The notes below the pieces were generated by a model. The model made no database searches. It was given only the letters and a program-made list of their open reading frames with translations, and was not told where the DNA came from. The position numbers and the translations under genes were made by a program. From Natrinema longum (GTDB taxonomy: Archaea; Halobacteriota; Halobacteria; Halobacteriales; Natrialbaceae): a DNA stretch of 64,000 bases. Below are positions 53,562 to 62,629 of this stretch, in pieces (position 1 is the stretch's first letter; each line of letters opens with the position of its first letter). The stretch is taken from the NCBI RefSeq assembly GCF_017352095.1, contig NZ_CP071463.1, positions 3,348,001 through 3,412,000 of the forward strand, given 5' to 3'.

Positions 53562-54308
53562 ATGGAGTGTCGTCACTGCGCATCGCCCCTCGAGAAACCC
53601 GGGGACTTCTGTCTGGTCTGCCGGGAGGAAAACACCGAGGCGATCGTCCTCGAGGCGGCACGCGACAGGGCGACCATCACGATGCTCGCCGGCGAACCCG
53701 ACGACCCCAGCGCTGATGCCGACGAGCAGGTTCTCGGTCGGACGACGATCACGACGACCCCGGAGGACGGCGAGAACGAGCCGATCGAACTCCGGAACTT
53801 CGCGGGCCTGATCGGCGACGAGATCCGGCGCAAGCGGCCCGAAGAGGTCTACGCCGGCGGGACGCGAGACGTGATTCGCGCGGTTCGGAAAGACGTCCAT
53901 TACCCGTTCTATCGCGTCGACGACGACGATCCCGTGATGGCGGTCCTCGAGCGCCGCGGGAATCGCGCGCTCGACGTCGTCGAGACGCCGCCGTCCGAGA
54001 AGATCAGCGGCAGTCACTCGACGCTCATCGGCGGCCGAACGGGGATGCGGGCCATCCACGCCGTCGCGGACCACCCCCACGTCAAGAAGGTGATTCCGGG
54101 CCCCATCGACGCCGGCGGGAAGGGATCCCAATCGGGAATGCGCGCGAAGGTGACCCGCGCTGACGACGGCGGCAACGTGCGCATGCTCCTCCGAGATGGC
54201 TCGAGCGTCCAGGAAAACCGCGTCGTGACGACCGCCCGCGACCGGGAGATGGGCGAACGGATCCGCGAGGATCTCAACGACGTGCTCGCGGACGCGGAAT
54301 TTCAGTGA
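53562..54308 (+). CDS. DUF2103 zinc-ribbon protein
   Basis: A 248-aa archaeal protein. It starts with a zinc ribbon CRHCASPLEKPGDFCLVC (Cys3, Cys6, Cys17, Cys20). The C-terminal two thirds (about 85-248) carry the DUF2103 pattern: KISGSHSTLIGGRTGMRAIH and KKVIPGPIDAGGKGSQSGMR, then AKVTRADDGGNVRMLLRDG. The family is a predicted metal- and probably RNA-binding group without a proven function. A TTTTACAT box about 25-32 bases upstream suggests a leaderless mRNA. Confidence 0.88.
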   Translation: MECRHCASPLEKPGDFCLVCREENTEAIVLEAARDRATITMLAGEPDDPSADADEQVLGRTTITTTPEDGENEPIELRNFAGLIGDEIRRKRPEEVYAGGTRDVIRAVRKDVHYPFYRVDDDDPVMAVLERRGNRALDVVETPPSEKISGSHSTLIGGRTGMRAIHAVADHPHVKKVIPGPIDAGGKGSQSGMRAKVTRADDGGNVRMLLRDGSSVQENRVVTTARDREMGERIREDLNDVLADAEFQ

Positions 54309-54439
54309 GGTCCGGTATCGGTGACGGTTTCGCGGTCGGGGGATTCTCGAGGCAAATATTGTGTCGGCCCGATGGAAGTGTCAGTTCCTGCTGGTTGTCC
54401 CGGGCTTAACGGGCCGGCTGTAATTAGATATAATTAGCC

Positions 54440-54646
54440 ATGCTCGATCGACCGGACGCCGTCCTGACGCTGATCCCGCTGTTGGCGGTCAGCGGTCTCC
54501 TCGTTCGGACGCTGATCGGGGTGACGGGTTTTGGGACGGGACTGCTCGCCGCACCGCTTGCGATCGCTGGATACCTCGCCGCGCTCGCCCTCGTCTTCGT
54601 GGAACTACTCGCGTGGCCGGTCGCCGCACGGATCGGCGGGTCGTGA
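54440..54646 (+). CDS. Small two- or three-helix membrane protein
   Basis: A 68-aa, almost entirely hydrophobic protein with helices near 8-26 and 33-60, joined by GVTGFGTGLLAAPL. Similar small proteins occur near the L37Ae gene in other haloarchaea (from memory, unverified). A short fragment of a TauE/SafE-type transporter is the alternative reading. AT-rich TAATTAGATATAATTAG lies just upstream, but too close to the ATG for a TATA box. Function unknown. Confidence 0.5.
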   Translation: MLDRPDAVLTLIPLLAVSGLLVRTLIGVTGFGTGLLAAPLAIAGYLAALALVFVELLAWPVAARIGGS

Positions 54647-54686
54647 CCGATGGGCGACCGGCTGGGAGACTGCCGTGACTCAACAG

Positions 54687-54694
54687 GTTTAAGA
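54687..54694 (+). promoter_or_regulatory. Promoter of the rpl37ae-rpoP cluster
   Basis: GTTTAAGA lies 27-34 bases before the ATG at 54721, allowing a leader of only a few bases. GGGGAG at 54711-54716 may add a weak ribosome binding site. Confidence 0.5.
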
Positions 54695-54720
54695 ATCCGC
54701 TGCCGATAGAGGGGAGTACT

Positions 54721-54984
54721 ATGGCCAAGAAAGGACAGGTCGGTAGCGCAGGCCGTTTCGGTGCTCGCTACGGCCGCGTCGCACGACGTCGCGTCAGCGA
54801 GATCGAAGACGACATGCAGAACGCCGAGGTCGACGGCGACGACGTGACACGCGTCGGGACCGGCATCTGGAAGAACGAGGAGACCGGCGAAGTCTTTACC
54901 GGCGGCGCGTACCGTCCGGAAACCCCCGCGGGCCGCACCGTCCAGCGCTCGATCCGCGCTGCCCTCTCAGAGGACGACGAATAA
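54721..54984 (+). CDS. rpl37ae: 50S ribosomal protein L37Ae, zinc-ligand-free form
   Basis: An 87-aa protein. [20 protein letters not shown] at residues 7-26 and [20 protein letters not shown] (about 49-68), then [13 protein letters not shown], identify archaeal/eukaryotic L37Ae (eL43). The four zinc-ligand Cys of the usual C-x2-C...C-x2-C ribbon are absent: no Cys occurs in the whole protein, and the ribbon region has charged residues instead. I recall such Cys-free forms in Natrialbales-like species. It starts the conserved cluster with RpoP and Pcc1. Confidence 0.92.
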   Translation: MAKKGQVGSAGRFGARYGRVARRRVSEIEDDMQNAEVDGDDVTRVGTGIWKNEETGEVFTGGAYRPETPAGRTVQRSIRAALSEDDE

Positions 54985-55002
54985 CGCGTTCCGATACCCA
55001 GT

Positions 55003-55137
55003 ATGAGTTACAAATGTTCTCGCTGTAAACGCGACGTCCAGCTCGACGAGTACGGTGGCGTCCGCTGTCCCTACTGTGGTCACCGCGTACTCCTGAAAGA
55101 ACGCAGCCGCGACGTGAAGGAAGTCGACGTCCAGTAA
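55003..55137 (+). CDS. rpoP: DNA-directed RNA polymerase subunit P (Rpb12/RpoP)
   Basis: A 44-aa zinc-ribbon protein, [19 protein letters not shown] then [20 protein letters not shown]. The two C-x2-C pairs (Cys5/Cys8 and Cys22/Cys25) bind one zinc. RpoP bridges RpoD/L and RpoB in the archaeal polymerase assembly platform. It lies 18 bases after L37Ae and 5 bases before Pcc1, so a joint transcript is likely. Confidence 0.95.
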   Translation: MSYKCSRCKRDVQLDEYGGVRCPYCGHRVLLKERSRDVKEVDVQ

Positions 55138-55142
55138 CCAGC

Positions 55143-55409
55143 GTGGCTTCTCACGACGCGACCCTCGAGTTCGACTACGAGACCGCGTCACGTGCCCGAC
55201 TCGTCGCCGCGAGCGTCGCCCGCGAAATCGGCGAAATCGACGACGAGCGCTCGCAAACGACTCTCGAGCGGGAGGGCACACGTGTGGTCGTCGAGATCGA
55301 CGCCGACGACGTGATCGCGCTGCGAGCGGCGCTGAACACCTGGTTTTCGCTGGTCGACGTCGCGGAGCGGACCGCCGACGTGGGTGTCGGTATTCTCGAT
55401 TCCCAGTAG
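55143..55409 (+). CDS. pcc1: KEOPS complex subunit Pcc1
   Basis: An 88-aa protein with GTG start, five bases after rpoP. The small alpha/beta fold FDYETASRARLVAASVAREI (about 10-29), then VVVEIDADDVIALRAALNTW (about 48-67) with ALNTWFSLVDVAERT match Pcc1, the dimerising subunit of KEOPS needed for the universal t6A37 tRNA modification. The position between RpoP and prefoldin genes is conserved in archaea, though here a DUF2243 gene intervenes before prefoldin. Confidence 0.88.
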   Translation: MASHDATLEFDYETASRARLVAASVAREIGEIDDERSQTTLEREGTRVVVEIDADDVIALRAALNTWFSLVDVAERTADVGVGILDSQ

Positions 55410-55477
55410 CGAGTGGCTCGAGCCAGCCCTGTACCGGCAGGCAACGCGGTCTTCGTCGTCGTCGCCGAATCCGCCGT

Positions 55478-56011
55478 ATGGCCGAACGGGACGGACCGTG
55501 GCTCGGACTGCGACGGGACGCGAAGCCGCTGGTGATCGCCGGCCTCGCACTCGGCGTCGGTCTCGGCGGCTTCTTCGACGGAATCGTCTTTCACCAGATC
55601 CTGCAGCTCCATCACATGCTCTCGTCCCATCCGGCGGCGAGCGTCGCGACCGACCTCGAACTCAACGTGGTGGCCGACGGGCTCTTTCACCTCGCGACGT
55701 ACCTGTTTACGATCATCGGCGTCGTGTTGCTCTCTCGAGCGTGGCGGTTCCACCCGGTTCCGAACTCCGGTCGGACGTTGCTGGGTGCAGTGATCATGGG
55801 GTGGGGCGTCTTCAACCTGGTCGAAGGACTGGTGAACCATCAGCTGCTCAGGATTCACCACGTCTGGCCTGCCGGCCCGGGACCGATCGTCCTCTGGGAC
55901 GTGCTCTTCTTGCTCTGGGGAGTGCTCTTCCTCGGTGGCGGATACCTCGTGATCCGAACCGACAGCGCGGTGACGCCGACGGCCAGTGACGAGGCGGTCA
56001 CGACGGACTGA
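55478..56011 (+). CDS. DUF2243 family membrane protein
   Basis: A 177-aa membrane protein with four hydrophobic helices (about 18-35, 68-88, 102-122, 140-162). [19 protein letters not shown] (about 29-47) with its paired His residues and [20 protein letters not shown] (about 111-130) are the DUF2243 signatures; the His pairs could bind heme or metal. The gene has no obvious link to its neighbours and interrupts the otherwise conserved pcc1-prefoldin order, hinting at insertion in this lineage. Function unknown. Confidence 0.85.
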   Translation: MAERDGPWLGLRRDAKPLVIAGLALGVGLGGFFDGIVFHQILQLHHMLSSHPAASVATDLELNVVADGLFHLATYLFTIIGVVLLSRAWRFHPVPNSGRTLLGAVIMGWGVFNLVEGLVNHQLLRIHHVWPAGPGPIVLWDVLFLLWGVLFLGGGYLVIRTDSAVTPTASDEAVTTD

Positions 56012-56054
56012 CGCGATAGGAGTCCGACCGCCGGGGCGGAAGACAAAGCTTGGC

Positions 56055-56060
56055 TTTATC
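56055..56060 (+). promoter_or_regulatory. TATA box for prefoldin beta
   Basis: TTTATC lies 25-30 bases before the ATG at 56085. It supports that start against an in-frame upstream ATG at 55986 and shows that prefoldin has its own promoter here. Confidence 0.5.
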
Positions 56061-56084
56061 AGTCCGGAGGGCGACGGTCGAGAT

Positions 56085-56480
56085 ATGCAAGGAAACCTGC
56101 CGCCGGAAGCACAGGAGAAAATCGAGCAGCTACAGGACCTCCAGGAGACGGCACAGGAAGTCGCCGTCCAGAAACAGGAAGCAGAATCGAGTCTCACCGA
56201 GGCCCAGAACGCCCTCGACGAACTCGAGAACATCGACGAGGGAACGACCATGTACCGGAACGTCGGCGAACTCCTCGTCGAGACCGACTACGACCAGGCC
56301 GAGGAGGACCTCGAGGACAAGGTCGACTCCCTCGAGATCCGCCTCGAGACCCTCGAGAAACAGGAAGATCGCGTTCAGGACCAGTTCGAGAGCCTGCAGG
56401 ACGAGCTCGAGGACCTCCTCGGCGGCGGCATGGGCGGCGGCCCGGCCGGCCCAGGCGGCCCGGGCGCTGGCGGCGCATAA
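56085..56480 (+). CDS. pfdB: Prefoldin subunit beta
   Basis: A 131-aa protein. Two long coiled-coil helices (about 5-50 and 75-118) flank a short beta hairpin ([20 protein letters not shown], about 48-67), the standard prefoldin beta design; the C-terminus is a Gly/Pro/Ala tail. Prefoldin hexamers (alpha2 beta4) carry unfolded proteins to the thermosome. The start codon is fixed by the TATA box about 26 bases upstream. The next gene starts in the base after its stop codon. Confidence 0.93.
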   Translation: MQGNLPPEAQEKIEQLQDLQETAQEVAVQKQEAESSLTEAQNALDELENIDEGTTMYRNVGELLVETDYDQAEEDLEDKVDSLEIRLETLEKQEDRVQDQFESLQDELEDLLGGGMGGGPAGPGGPGAGGA

Positions 56481-56732
56481 ATGTCGACCGACGAGCCGTC
56501 GGACGAGACCGTCGTTCGGACGGCCGCCGACGCTGCTGAAGACGTTATTTTTTCACAGTACAAGCAGTCCGCCGTCCGCGATTACGACGTCACCGTCGTC
56601 TTCGAGGACGGCGTCCTCGAGGTCGACGTCTACCTCAACGCGCCCGAGGAGGACGACGCCGACCCCGAACGGGTCGCCGACGACGCTGCACTCGCGGCGC
56701 GACGCGCGGTCGACGACCTCTTCGAGGCCTAA
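56481..56732 (+). CDS. DUF3194 family protein
   Basis: An 83-aa protein beginning directly after the prefoldin stop. YDVTVVFEDGVLEVDVYLNA (about 35-54) and the closing helix DAALAARRAVDDLFEA (about 68-83) match DUF3194, an archaeal family that is nearly always placed next to prefoldin beta. Its function is not known; tight linkage suggests a role in the same folding path or in ribosome assembly. Confidence 0.87.
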   Translation: MSTDEPSDETVVRTAADAAEDVIFSQYKQSAVRDYDVTVVFEDGVLEVDVYLNAPEEDDADPERVADDAALAARRAVDDLFEA

Positions 56733-57102
56733 CGCGGGACTCGAGGGCGAACGGCACACGCTTCCTCCGGTCGTCGCGGACCGCTGATCGGTCGACGACC
56801 CAAGGGTTCCAGTCTCCCAGCCGACGCGTCGCGACCGCCGTTCCAATCGGCAGGAAAGGTGGCGAACCCTGACCGCCCGCGAGCCGAACGGTCGTCATCC
56901 TCGGCCTGTAGGGTGGCGTGTGTCATACGGTCTCCTGTCCGTCAGTGCCGGTGGGACCGGAACCACCCTGCGGTCCCACCGGGAAGTCGGGACACCAAAC
57001 CGTCTCAGCGGTCCCCGTGGCGCTCCGCGCCTGCCTTCGTCGTATCCTCCGGCGTCGGTTCCGTCCCCTCGCCGGCCCGCCCGTCCGTCGCGGTCGGCTC
57101 AC
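56733..57102. other. 370-bp intergenic region with a 12-bp stem hairpin
   Basis: No gene with acceptable codon use is seen. CCGGTGGGACCG (56948-56959) and CGGTCCCACCGG (56971-56982) form a perfect 12-bp stem with an 11-base loop. It lies between two convergent genes (DUF3194 and the kinase), some 215 bases after the first, so it may act as a terminator, as an RNA stability element or in a small RNA. Confidence 0.45.
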
Positions 57103-57912
57103 TTACTCCCCGCTCAGGTCGGCCACCTTCTCGAGTTCGCTGCGAAGCGTCGTCGAGTCGAACTCGTGGTCGGGGCGGAGCCGGACGAAATCGAGGAACT
57201 CCCGCGCCGAGAGCAAGTGTGAAGGGTTGTAGGCCGTCGCGGCCGCGTCGACGGCCTCCCGTGGCCCGATCCGGGGCTCGAGGACGGCGAGGGCACAGGC
57301 CAGGTCGTACGCGGTCGTTTCGTCGACCCGGTCGTCGTGGACGCTGGTCGCGTCGATGAAGTAGAACTCGTCGTTACAGAGCAGGATGTTCTCCGCCCGC
57401 AGGTCGCCGTGGGCCAGCCCGTGTTCGTGGAGCGTCGCGAGCATGGCGAACAACTCCGGGGCGCGCTGGACGACGACGTCGTCGGGCACGTCGTCGAGCG
57501 ATCGAAACTCCGGGAGGTACTCGAGGACGAGCACGCCGAGTCCGTTGACCTCGAAGGCGTCGATCGGCCGTGGCGCGTTGAGGCCGATCTCCTGCATGCG
57601 TTCGGTCGCCTCGTACTCGTGTTCGACCATCTCGCGGGGCGTGTCGAACCGATCGAAAAAGCCCTCGGTACCCGAGGAGAACGCGCCGACGTTCCGGCCG
57701 GTCGTCAACACCGCGTGGACCAGGGCGTTCTGTCGGGAGACGATCTTGACGAACCACTCGTCGTCGATCACACACGGCGTCGAGAGCCAGTTGTCGGCCT
57801 CGAGGAACTCGACGCGGACGCACTCGCGGTCGTAGCGATCCGCCAGCGTGCGGACCACACGCTCGATACGGCTCCACTCGACGGTCCCTCGTGCGAGCCG
57901 GCGGATGTCCAT
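57103..57912 (-). CDS. RIO-like serine/threonine protein kinase family protein
   Basis: A 269-aa protein. The start at 57912 is supported by a TATA-like ATTTAACG on the minus strand at 57934-57941. An N-terminal winged-helix-like region (1-60) precedes a kinase-like core: CVIDDEWFVKIVSRQNAL (about 48-65, putative ATP lysine in VKIV), HGDLRAENILL (about 182-192, catalytic Asp and Asn) and FIDATSVH (metal-binding Asp, about 198-205). This HGDLxxxN/xIDxxxx pattern fits the atypical RIO/APH-type kinases. Substrate unknown. Confidence 0.8.
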   Translation of the reverse strand: MDIRRLARGTVEWSRIERVVRTLADRYDRECVRVEFLEADNWLSTPCVIDDEWFVKIVSRQNALVHAVLTTGRNVGAFSSGTEGFFDRFDTPREMVEHEYEATERMQEIGLNAPRPIDAFEVNGLGVLVLEYLPEFRSLDDVPDDVVVQRAPELFAMLATLHEHGLAHGDLRAENILLCNDEFYFIDATSVHDDRVDETTAYDLACALAVLEPRIGPREAVDAAATAYNPSHLLSAREFLDFVRLRPDHEFDSTTLRSELEKVADLSGE

Positions 57913-58088
57913 ACCGAACCTGTCGCGGGTCGGCGTTAAATGTTCCACGAAGTGTTGCTGGGAGAAGGTGTCCGCCCAGGGTTTCAGTCGGGGCGTGATC
58001 GCTACGGAGCCGACCGACCTCGGTTCCCCAGTCGGGGGTTCGTCAAAACACCATCATTTTCACCGATGGGATAGAACTGTCGAGCAGT

Positions 58089-59249
58089 ATGGACGCCATC
58101 GACGACATCAGCGATGCGATAGACGTTACCCGAAATCGACTGACGCCGGTTCGGCGGGGCACCTGGCTCAGGCTCGCGCTCGTCGTCTTTTTCGTCAGTT
58201 CGCTGGGATTCGGTGCGCCGGGGTTTCCCGGTGGGAACACCGACACGGGACCCGAGGGTCCGACGGTCGACGGTGAGCAACCGACCGAGGAGGTTCTCAC
58301 CGAAGAGGTACTGTTCTGGGTCCTGGTGATTCTCGCGATCGTGCTGGTGCTCTGGCTCGTCTACGAGGCCATCGCTGCGGTCATGGAGTTCGTCTTCCTC
58401 GAGTCGCTTCGATCGTCCGAGGTCCACGTGCGGCGGTACTTCTCGGCGAACCTGGGGAAGGGGCTGTGGTTGTTCGCGTTCCGATTGGGGCTGCGAGTGG
58501 TGGTCGGCCTCTTCGCTATCGCCCCGGCCGTGTTGCTGTTCCTGTCGATGGACGCGGGATTCGGTGGGGCGACGATCGTGCTCTTGGTCCCCTATCTGTT
58601 GTACGCGCTCGCGCTGGGGCTGGTCTATGCCATCGTCATGCGATTTACCACCGACTTCGTCACGCCGGTCATGCTGCTCGAGGATCGTGGCGTCCTCGAC
58701 TCCTGGAGCCGGTTCTGGACGACGATAAAAGCGAACTGGGCCGAGTACGTCGTGTATCTCTTGCTAGTCTGGATCCTCCAGTTCGTCGTCGGAATCGCGG
58801 CGTCGTTCGTCATCGCGTTCGGCGGGCTGATACTGGCGATTCCGTTCGGGATCGTCGTTTTCCTGTTGGTCGTCACGCTCGATACCGTGGGCGCGATTCT
58901 GGCGATCCTCGTCGCCATCGTCGGTCTGCTCTTGTTTACGGTTCTGGCGTTGCTACTCGCCGTTCCGATCACGACGTACTTCCGCTATTACGCGCTGTTG
59001 GTCCTCGGCGATACGGAGGGCGACTTCGATCTCATTCCCGACCGACGCGAGGCGGTCCGTGATGGCGGCGGTGGCCCCATCGACCGAACTGGTCGCGGGG
59101 ACGAAAACGGCTCCAGCGGGTTCGACCCCGACGATGGTCCCGACTCGGATCGATCGAACGGGAGGGACGACCGAGACGATGATCGATGGGACGACGAGCC
59201 GGGGGATCGAAATCAAGGGGGCGACAGCGACGAGGACGACTGGCGATAG
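58089..59249 (+). CDS. Multi-TM membrane protein with acidic disordered tail (DUF7544-like?)
   Basis: A 386-aa protein with seven or eight hydrophobic helices (first near 25-42, others near 74-98, 135-160, 166-190, 220-250, 255-295). Residues 325-386 are a disordered Asp/Gly/Arg tail. RFTTDFVTPVMLLEDRGVLD (about 186-205) and SWSRFWTTIKANWAEYVVYL (about 206-225) are the most conserved-looking loops, as in a haloarchaeal family of uncharacterised membrane proteins. It lies between the kinase (divergent) and an acyl-CoA dehydrogenase. Confidence 0.72.
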   Translation: MDAIDDISDAIDVTRNRLTPVRRGTWLRLALVVFFVSSLGFGAPGFPGGNTDTGPEGPTVDGEQPTEEVLTEEVLFWVLVILAIVLVLWLVYEAIAAVMEFVFLESLRSSEVHVRRYFSANLGKGLWLFAFRLGLRVVVGLFAIAPAVLLFLSMDAGFGGATIVLLVPYLLYALALGLVYAIVMRFTTDFVTPVMLLEDRGVLDSWSRFWTTIKANWAEYVVYLLLVWILQFVVGIAASFVIAFGGLILAIPFGIVVFLLVVTLDTVGAILAILVAIVGLLLFTVLALLLAVPITTYFRYYALLVLGDTEGDFDLIPDRREAVRDGGGGPIDRTGRGDENGSSGFDPDDGPDSDRSNGRDDRDDDRWDDEPGDRNQGGDSDEDDWR

Positions 59250-59304
59250 GGCCTCGAGAGCGGTCCGTCGGTGCGCTTATCTCGAGCGCTAACAAGGACC
59301 ACGT

Positions 59305-60447
59305 ATGGAGTTCGACCTGCCCGACGAACACCGGATGATCCGGGAGACCGTCAGGGACTTCTGCGAGCGGGAGATCGAGCCGATCGCCCAGGAGATCGAG
59401 GACGACCACCGGTTCCCCGCGGAGATATTCGAGCAACTCGCCGAACTCGACATGATGGGTGTCCCGATCGACGAGGAGTACGGCGGTCTCGGCGGCGATA
59501 CGCTGATGTACGCGCTGGTCGCCGAGGAGCTCGGCCGCGTCTCGGGCGCGATCGGTCTCTCTTACGTCGCACATACGTCGCTCGCGTCGAAACCGATCGA
59601 ACTGTTCGGTACGGACGCCCAGAAGCGCCGCTGGCTCCGACCCCTCGCCGAGGGCGAGTACGTCGGCGGGTGGGCGCTGACCGAACCCGACAGCGGTTCG
59701 GACGCCTCGGACATGGACACCCGCGCTCGAAGGGAGGGCGACGAGTGGGTGGTAAACGGCACCAAGCAGTTCATCACGAACGCCTCCGAGGCGGGATCGA
59801 TCCTCGTGAAGGCGGTTACGGACCCCGACGCGGGCTACGACGGCATCTCGACGTTCATCGTGGATCCACGCGAGGACGACGGCTTCGAGGTGACCACCGT
59901 TTGGGACAAGATGGGACTCAACGCCTCGCCGACCTGCGAAATCACGCTCGAGAACGTACGCCTCCCCGAGGACCGCCTGCTGGGTGGGGAAGGAGAGGGC
60001 TGGGAGCAGACGAAAAAGACCCTCGACGGCGGCCGGATCTCGATCGCCGCGCTCTCGACCGGACTCGCACAGGGTGCCTACGAACACGCGAAAGACTACA
60101 GCAAAGAACGCGAGCAGTTCGGCCAGCCGATCTGTGAATTCGATGCGATCCGGGACACGATCGTCGACATGCACCGCAAGACCGAGCGGGCGCGCCTCCT
60201 CACCCACAGGGCCGCCCGAACGTACGACCGGCACGAGCCGGTCACCAGGGAATCCGCCCTCGCGAAACTGGACGCCAGCGAGGCCGCCCGCGAGGTCGCC
60301 GAGGACGCCGTCCAGGTTCTGGGTGGCTACGGCTACACGACCGATTTCGCCCCCCAGCGGTTCTACCGCGACGCGAAACTCATGGAGATCGGCGAAGGGA
60401 CGAGCGAAATCCAGCACCTCGTCATCGGCCGGGAACTCGGCCTCTGA
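59305..60447 (+). CDS. Acyl-CoA dehydrogenase
   Basis: A 380-aa flavoprotein. FAD- and substrate-binding WALTEPDSGSDASDMDTRAR (about 121-140) and WVVNGTKQFITNA (about 144-156), SKEREQFGQPICEFDAIRD (about 264-282), and GGYGYTTDFAPQRFYRDAKL (about 343-362) with the catalytic-region Glu in IGEGTSEIQ are intact. It oxidises acyl-CoA to enoyl-CoA and hands electrons to ETF. It probably works with the thiolase encoded elsewhere in the window. It starts 55 bases after the membrane protein gene. Confidence 0.93.
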   Translation: MEFDLPDEHRMIRETVRDFCEREIEPIAQEIEDDHRFPAEIFEQLAELDMMGVPIDEEYGGLGGDTLMYALVAEELGRVSGAIGLSYVAHTSLASKPIELFGTDAQKRRWLRPLAEGEYVGGWALTEPDSGSDASDMDTRARREGDEWVVNGTKQFITNASEAGSILVKAVTDPDAGYDGISTFIVDPREDDGFEVTTVWDKMGLNASPTCEITLENVRLPEDRLLGGEGEGWEQTKKTLDGGRISIAALSTGLAQGAYEHAKDYSKEREQFGQPICEFDAIRDTIVDMHRKTERARLLTHRAARTYDRHEPVTRESALAKLDASEAAREVAEDAVQVLGGYGYTTDFAPQRFYRDAKLMEIGEGTSEIQHLVIGRELGL

Positions 60448-60492
60448 GGGCGGTCGCTCGCCGAGGCTCCCGACGCGAACCGGCGAACGGAC

Positions 60493-61260
60493 TCAACCGA
60501 GGATTCCGTCGTCGCCGGTTTCGTTGGCCCCGCTCTCGTCGTCGCTGTCGGTTTCGGCGTCGCCGCTCTCCGTCTCGCTCCCGTCGGAGCCGGACCCGTC
60601 GGTTGAGGCCGCCTCGTCGACGCCGGTGGTCGCGGCTTCGACCAGCGAGACGATGTCGGCTTCCTCCTGGGGTCGGAGCTGCTGGGGGTAGACACCGATG
60701 GTCACGAGCAGATCGTCGTCGGCGTCGACCGCTTCGGTCACGTGAACGTCGACGTCCATGCTGTGTCCATCGAACTCGGCGTCGGCCGTAAACCGTGTTC
60801 GGGTCGTCGATTGCCCGAGGACCGTGATCTCGGCGTCCTCGTCGCGGGAAATGTTCTCGATGCCGTCGTAGTTGTTCCTGACGAGATCGACGAGTTCTCC
60901 GGTTGACATCTCCTCTAGGGGGTTGAGTTCCTGTCCGAGAACGGAGACCTGTGGCGACGTCACGACGTTGAAGGCGGCCGCGCGTTGGCGTTGCTCCAGG
61001 GGAGCGATATCCACTGCCTTCTCGTGGGTCGTCATGTAGTTCACGACGGAGACGGTCTCGCTTACTGGACCGACGCCGACGTCCCGGTCGACGGGGAGTT
61101 CCTCGATCGCGACCTGTTCGTACCCGGTCTCCTCGCGAGCGCCCCCCTCGACGCCTGCCGGCGAGGACTCGTGTTCGTCCATCCCGAGCAGGCCCAGACA
61201 CCCCGAGAGGCTCGCGATCGTACCGACGCCGGCTCCCGCGAGAACGCTTCGTCGTTTCAT
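60493..61260 (-). CDS. Lipoprotein of the DUF6517 type
   Basis: A 255-aa protein from the ATG at 61260: MKRRSVLAGAGVGTIASLSGC gives a Tat-like signal with lipobox SGC at Cys21. The mature part has VVNYMTTHEKAVDI (about 73-86), LGQELNPLEEMSTGELVDLV (about 107-126) and RTRFTADAEFDGHSMDVDVH (about 154-173), matching what I recall of the haloarchaeal DUF6517 family. The C-terminal 45 residues are Asp/Ser/Glu-rich and disordered. It should be anchored at the outer face of the membrane. Function unknown. Confidence 0.78.
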   Translation of the reverse strand: MKRRSVLAGAGVGTIASLSGCLGLLGMDEHESSPAGVEGGAREETGYEQVAIEELPVDRDVGVGPVSETVSVVNYMTTHEKAVDIAPLEQRQRAAAFNVVTSPQVSVLGQELNPLEEMSTGELVDLVRNNYDGIENISRDEDAEITVLGQSTTRTRFTADAEFDGHSMDVDVHVTEAVDADDDLLVTIGVYPQQLRPQEEADIVSLVEAATTGVDEAASTDGSGSDGSETESGDAETDSDDESGANETGDDGILG

Positions 61261-61372
61261 TTCCGTGCAGATGACGGTCCGGATGGTAAGTGCTTGTTGG
61301 AACACCGAACGTCTGTCAATCCGAAAGAGTGCGTCGGTTGACGTGAGAGCGACGATTCGTGACGACGATCCG

Positions 61373-62629
61373 TCAGGGCCAGCTTCCGGCTTCCTCGAAG
61401 GCGTCGGCGACCCGCTGAATCGCGACGACGTAGGCCGCGGTTCGGGGGTTCTCGAGGTCGTGTTCCTCGTAGGTGTCGACCAGCGCGTCGAAGGCGTCGA
61501 CGATGACGCCCTCGAGTTCCTCGTTGACGCGTTCTTCCGACCAGGAGAATCGCTGGCGGTTTTGCACCCACTCGAAGTAGGAGACGGTGACGCCGCCGGC
61601 GTTCGCGAGGATGTCCGGGATGACGAAGACGTCCTTGTCCTCGAGCACGGCGTCGGCGTTCGGGGTCAGTGGCCCGTTCGCGGCCTCCGAAATCACGTCC
61701 GCTTCGACCTCCTCGGCGAGGTCGGCGTCGATCGCGTTCTCGAGGGCGGCGGGAATCAGCAGGTCGACGTCGAGGGTGAGCACGTCCGCGTTCGTGACCG
61801 TTTCCTCGCTTCCCTCGAAACCGACGACGCTCCCGGTCTCGTTTTTGTGGTCTTTCGCCGCAACCGGGTCGAAGCCGTCGGGGTTGTAGATGCCGCCACT
61901 CGAGTCGCTGGCGGCGACGACGGTCGCCCCCATCTCGTCGATCAGTTTGGCGGCGATCCAGCCGGCGTTCCCGTAGCCCTGCACGGCGACGGTCGCGCCC
62001 TCGAGGTCCTTGTCGAGGTAGTCGAAGGCCTCGCGTGCCGCGAGGACCGTCGAACGGCCGGTCGCTTCGACGCGCCCCTCGCTCCCGCCGGAGTCGAGGG
62101 CCTTGCCCGTGATGACCCCCGGCTCGGTCGTGTTCTCGAGGGTTTCGTAGGTGTCTTTGATCCAGTTCATCTCCCGCTGGCCGGTGTTCACGTCGGGTGC
62201 GGGCACGTCGCGGTCCTCGCCGATCATGGGCCGGAGTTCCTTCGCGAACGACCGGGTGAGACGCTCGAGTTCGCTCTCGGAGTAGTCGTCGGGATCGATG
62301 ACGATGCCGCCCTTGCCGCCGCCGAGTGGGATGTCGACGATCGCGGTCTTGTAGGTCATCCAGCCCGACAGCGCTTTGACTTCGTCGCGGGAGACTTGCG
62401 GGTGGTAGCGAATGCCGCCCTTGTACGGCCCGCGGTCGCCGTTGAACTGCGACCGAAACGCTTTGAATCGCTCGAGGTCGCCGTCGTCGCGTTCGATCGT
62501 GAGGTTGGTCTCGAGAACTCGCTCGGGGTGTTTGAGTCGCTCGATGACGTCGTCGCCGACATCGAGGTACGCTGCAGCGTCGTCGATCTGCGATTGCAGG
62601 CTCTCGAACGGATTGGTATCCTCGCTCAT
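61373..62629 (-). CDS. gdhB: Glu/Leu/Phe/Val dehydrogenase (glutamate dehydrogenase family)
   Basis: A 418-aa enzyme of normal hexameric GDH size. The catalytic region shows [20 protein letters not shown] (about 67-86) and [17 protein letters not shown] (about 101-117). The Rossmann half has [20 protein letters not shown] (about 213-232) and ends with [18 protein letters not shown]. It interconverts glutamate and 2-oxoglutarate with ammonia. Several GDH paralogues occur in haloarchaea, so the gene symbol and NAD versus NADP preference are uncertain. Confidence 0.9.
   Translation of the reverse strand: MSEDTNPFESLQSQIDDAAAYLDVGDDVIERLKHPERVLETNLTIERDDGDLERFKAFRSQFNGDRGPYKGGIRYHPQVSRDEVKALSGWMTYKTAIVDIPLGGGKGGIVIDPDDYSESELERLTRSFAKELRPMIGEDRDVPAPDVNTGQREMNWIKDTYETLENTTEPGVITGKALDSGGSEGRVEATGRSTVLAAREAFDYLDKDLEGATVAVQGYGNAGWIAAKLIDEMGATVVAASDSSGGIYNPDGFDPVAAKDHKNETGSVVGFEGSEETVTNADVLTLDVDLLIPAALENAIDADLAEEVEADVISEAANGPLTPNADAVLEDKDVFVIPDILANAGGVTVSYFEWVQNRQRFSWSEERVNEELEGVIVDAFDALVDTYEEHDLENPRTAAYVVAIQRVADAFEEAGSWP

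Noticed and set aside
56729-56926. Minus-strand open frame of 65 codons in the gap after DUF3194
   Set aside because: It overlaps the DUF3194 stop, is rich in Arg and lacks a promoter or homologue I recognise.
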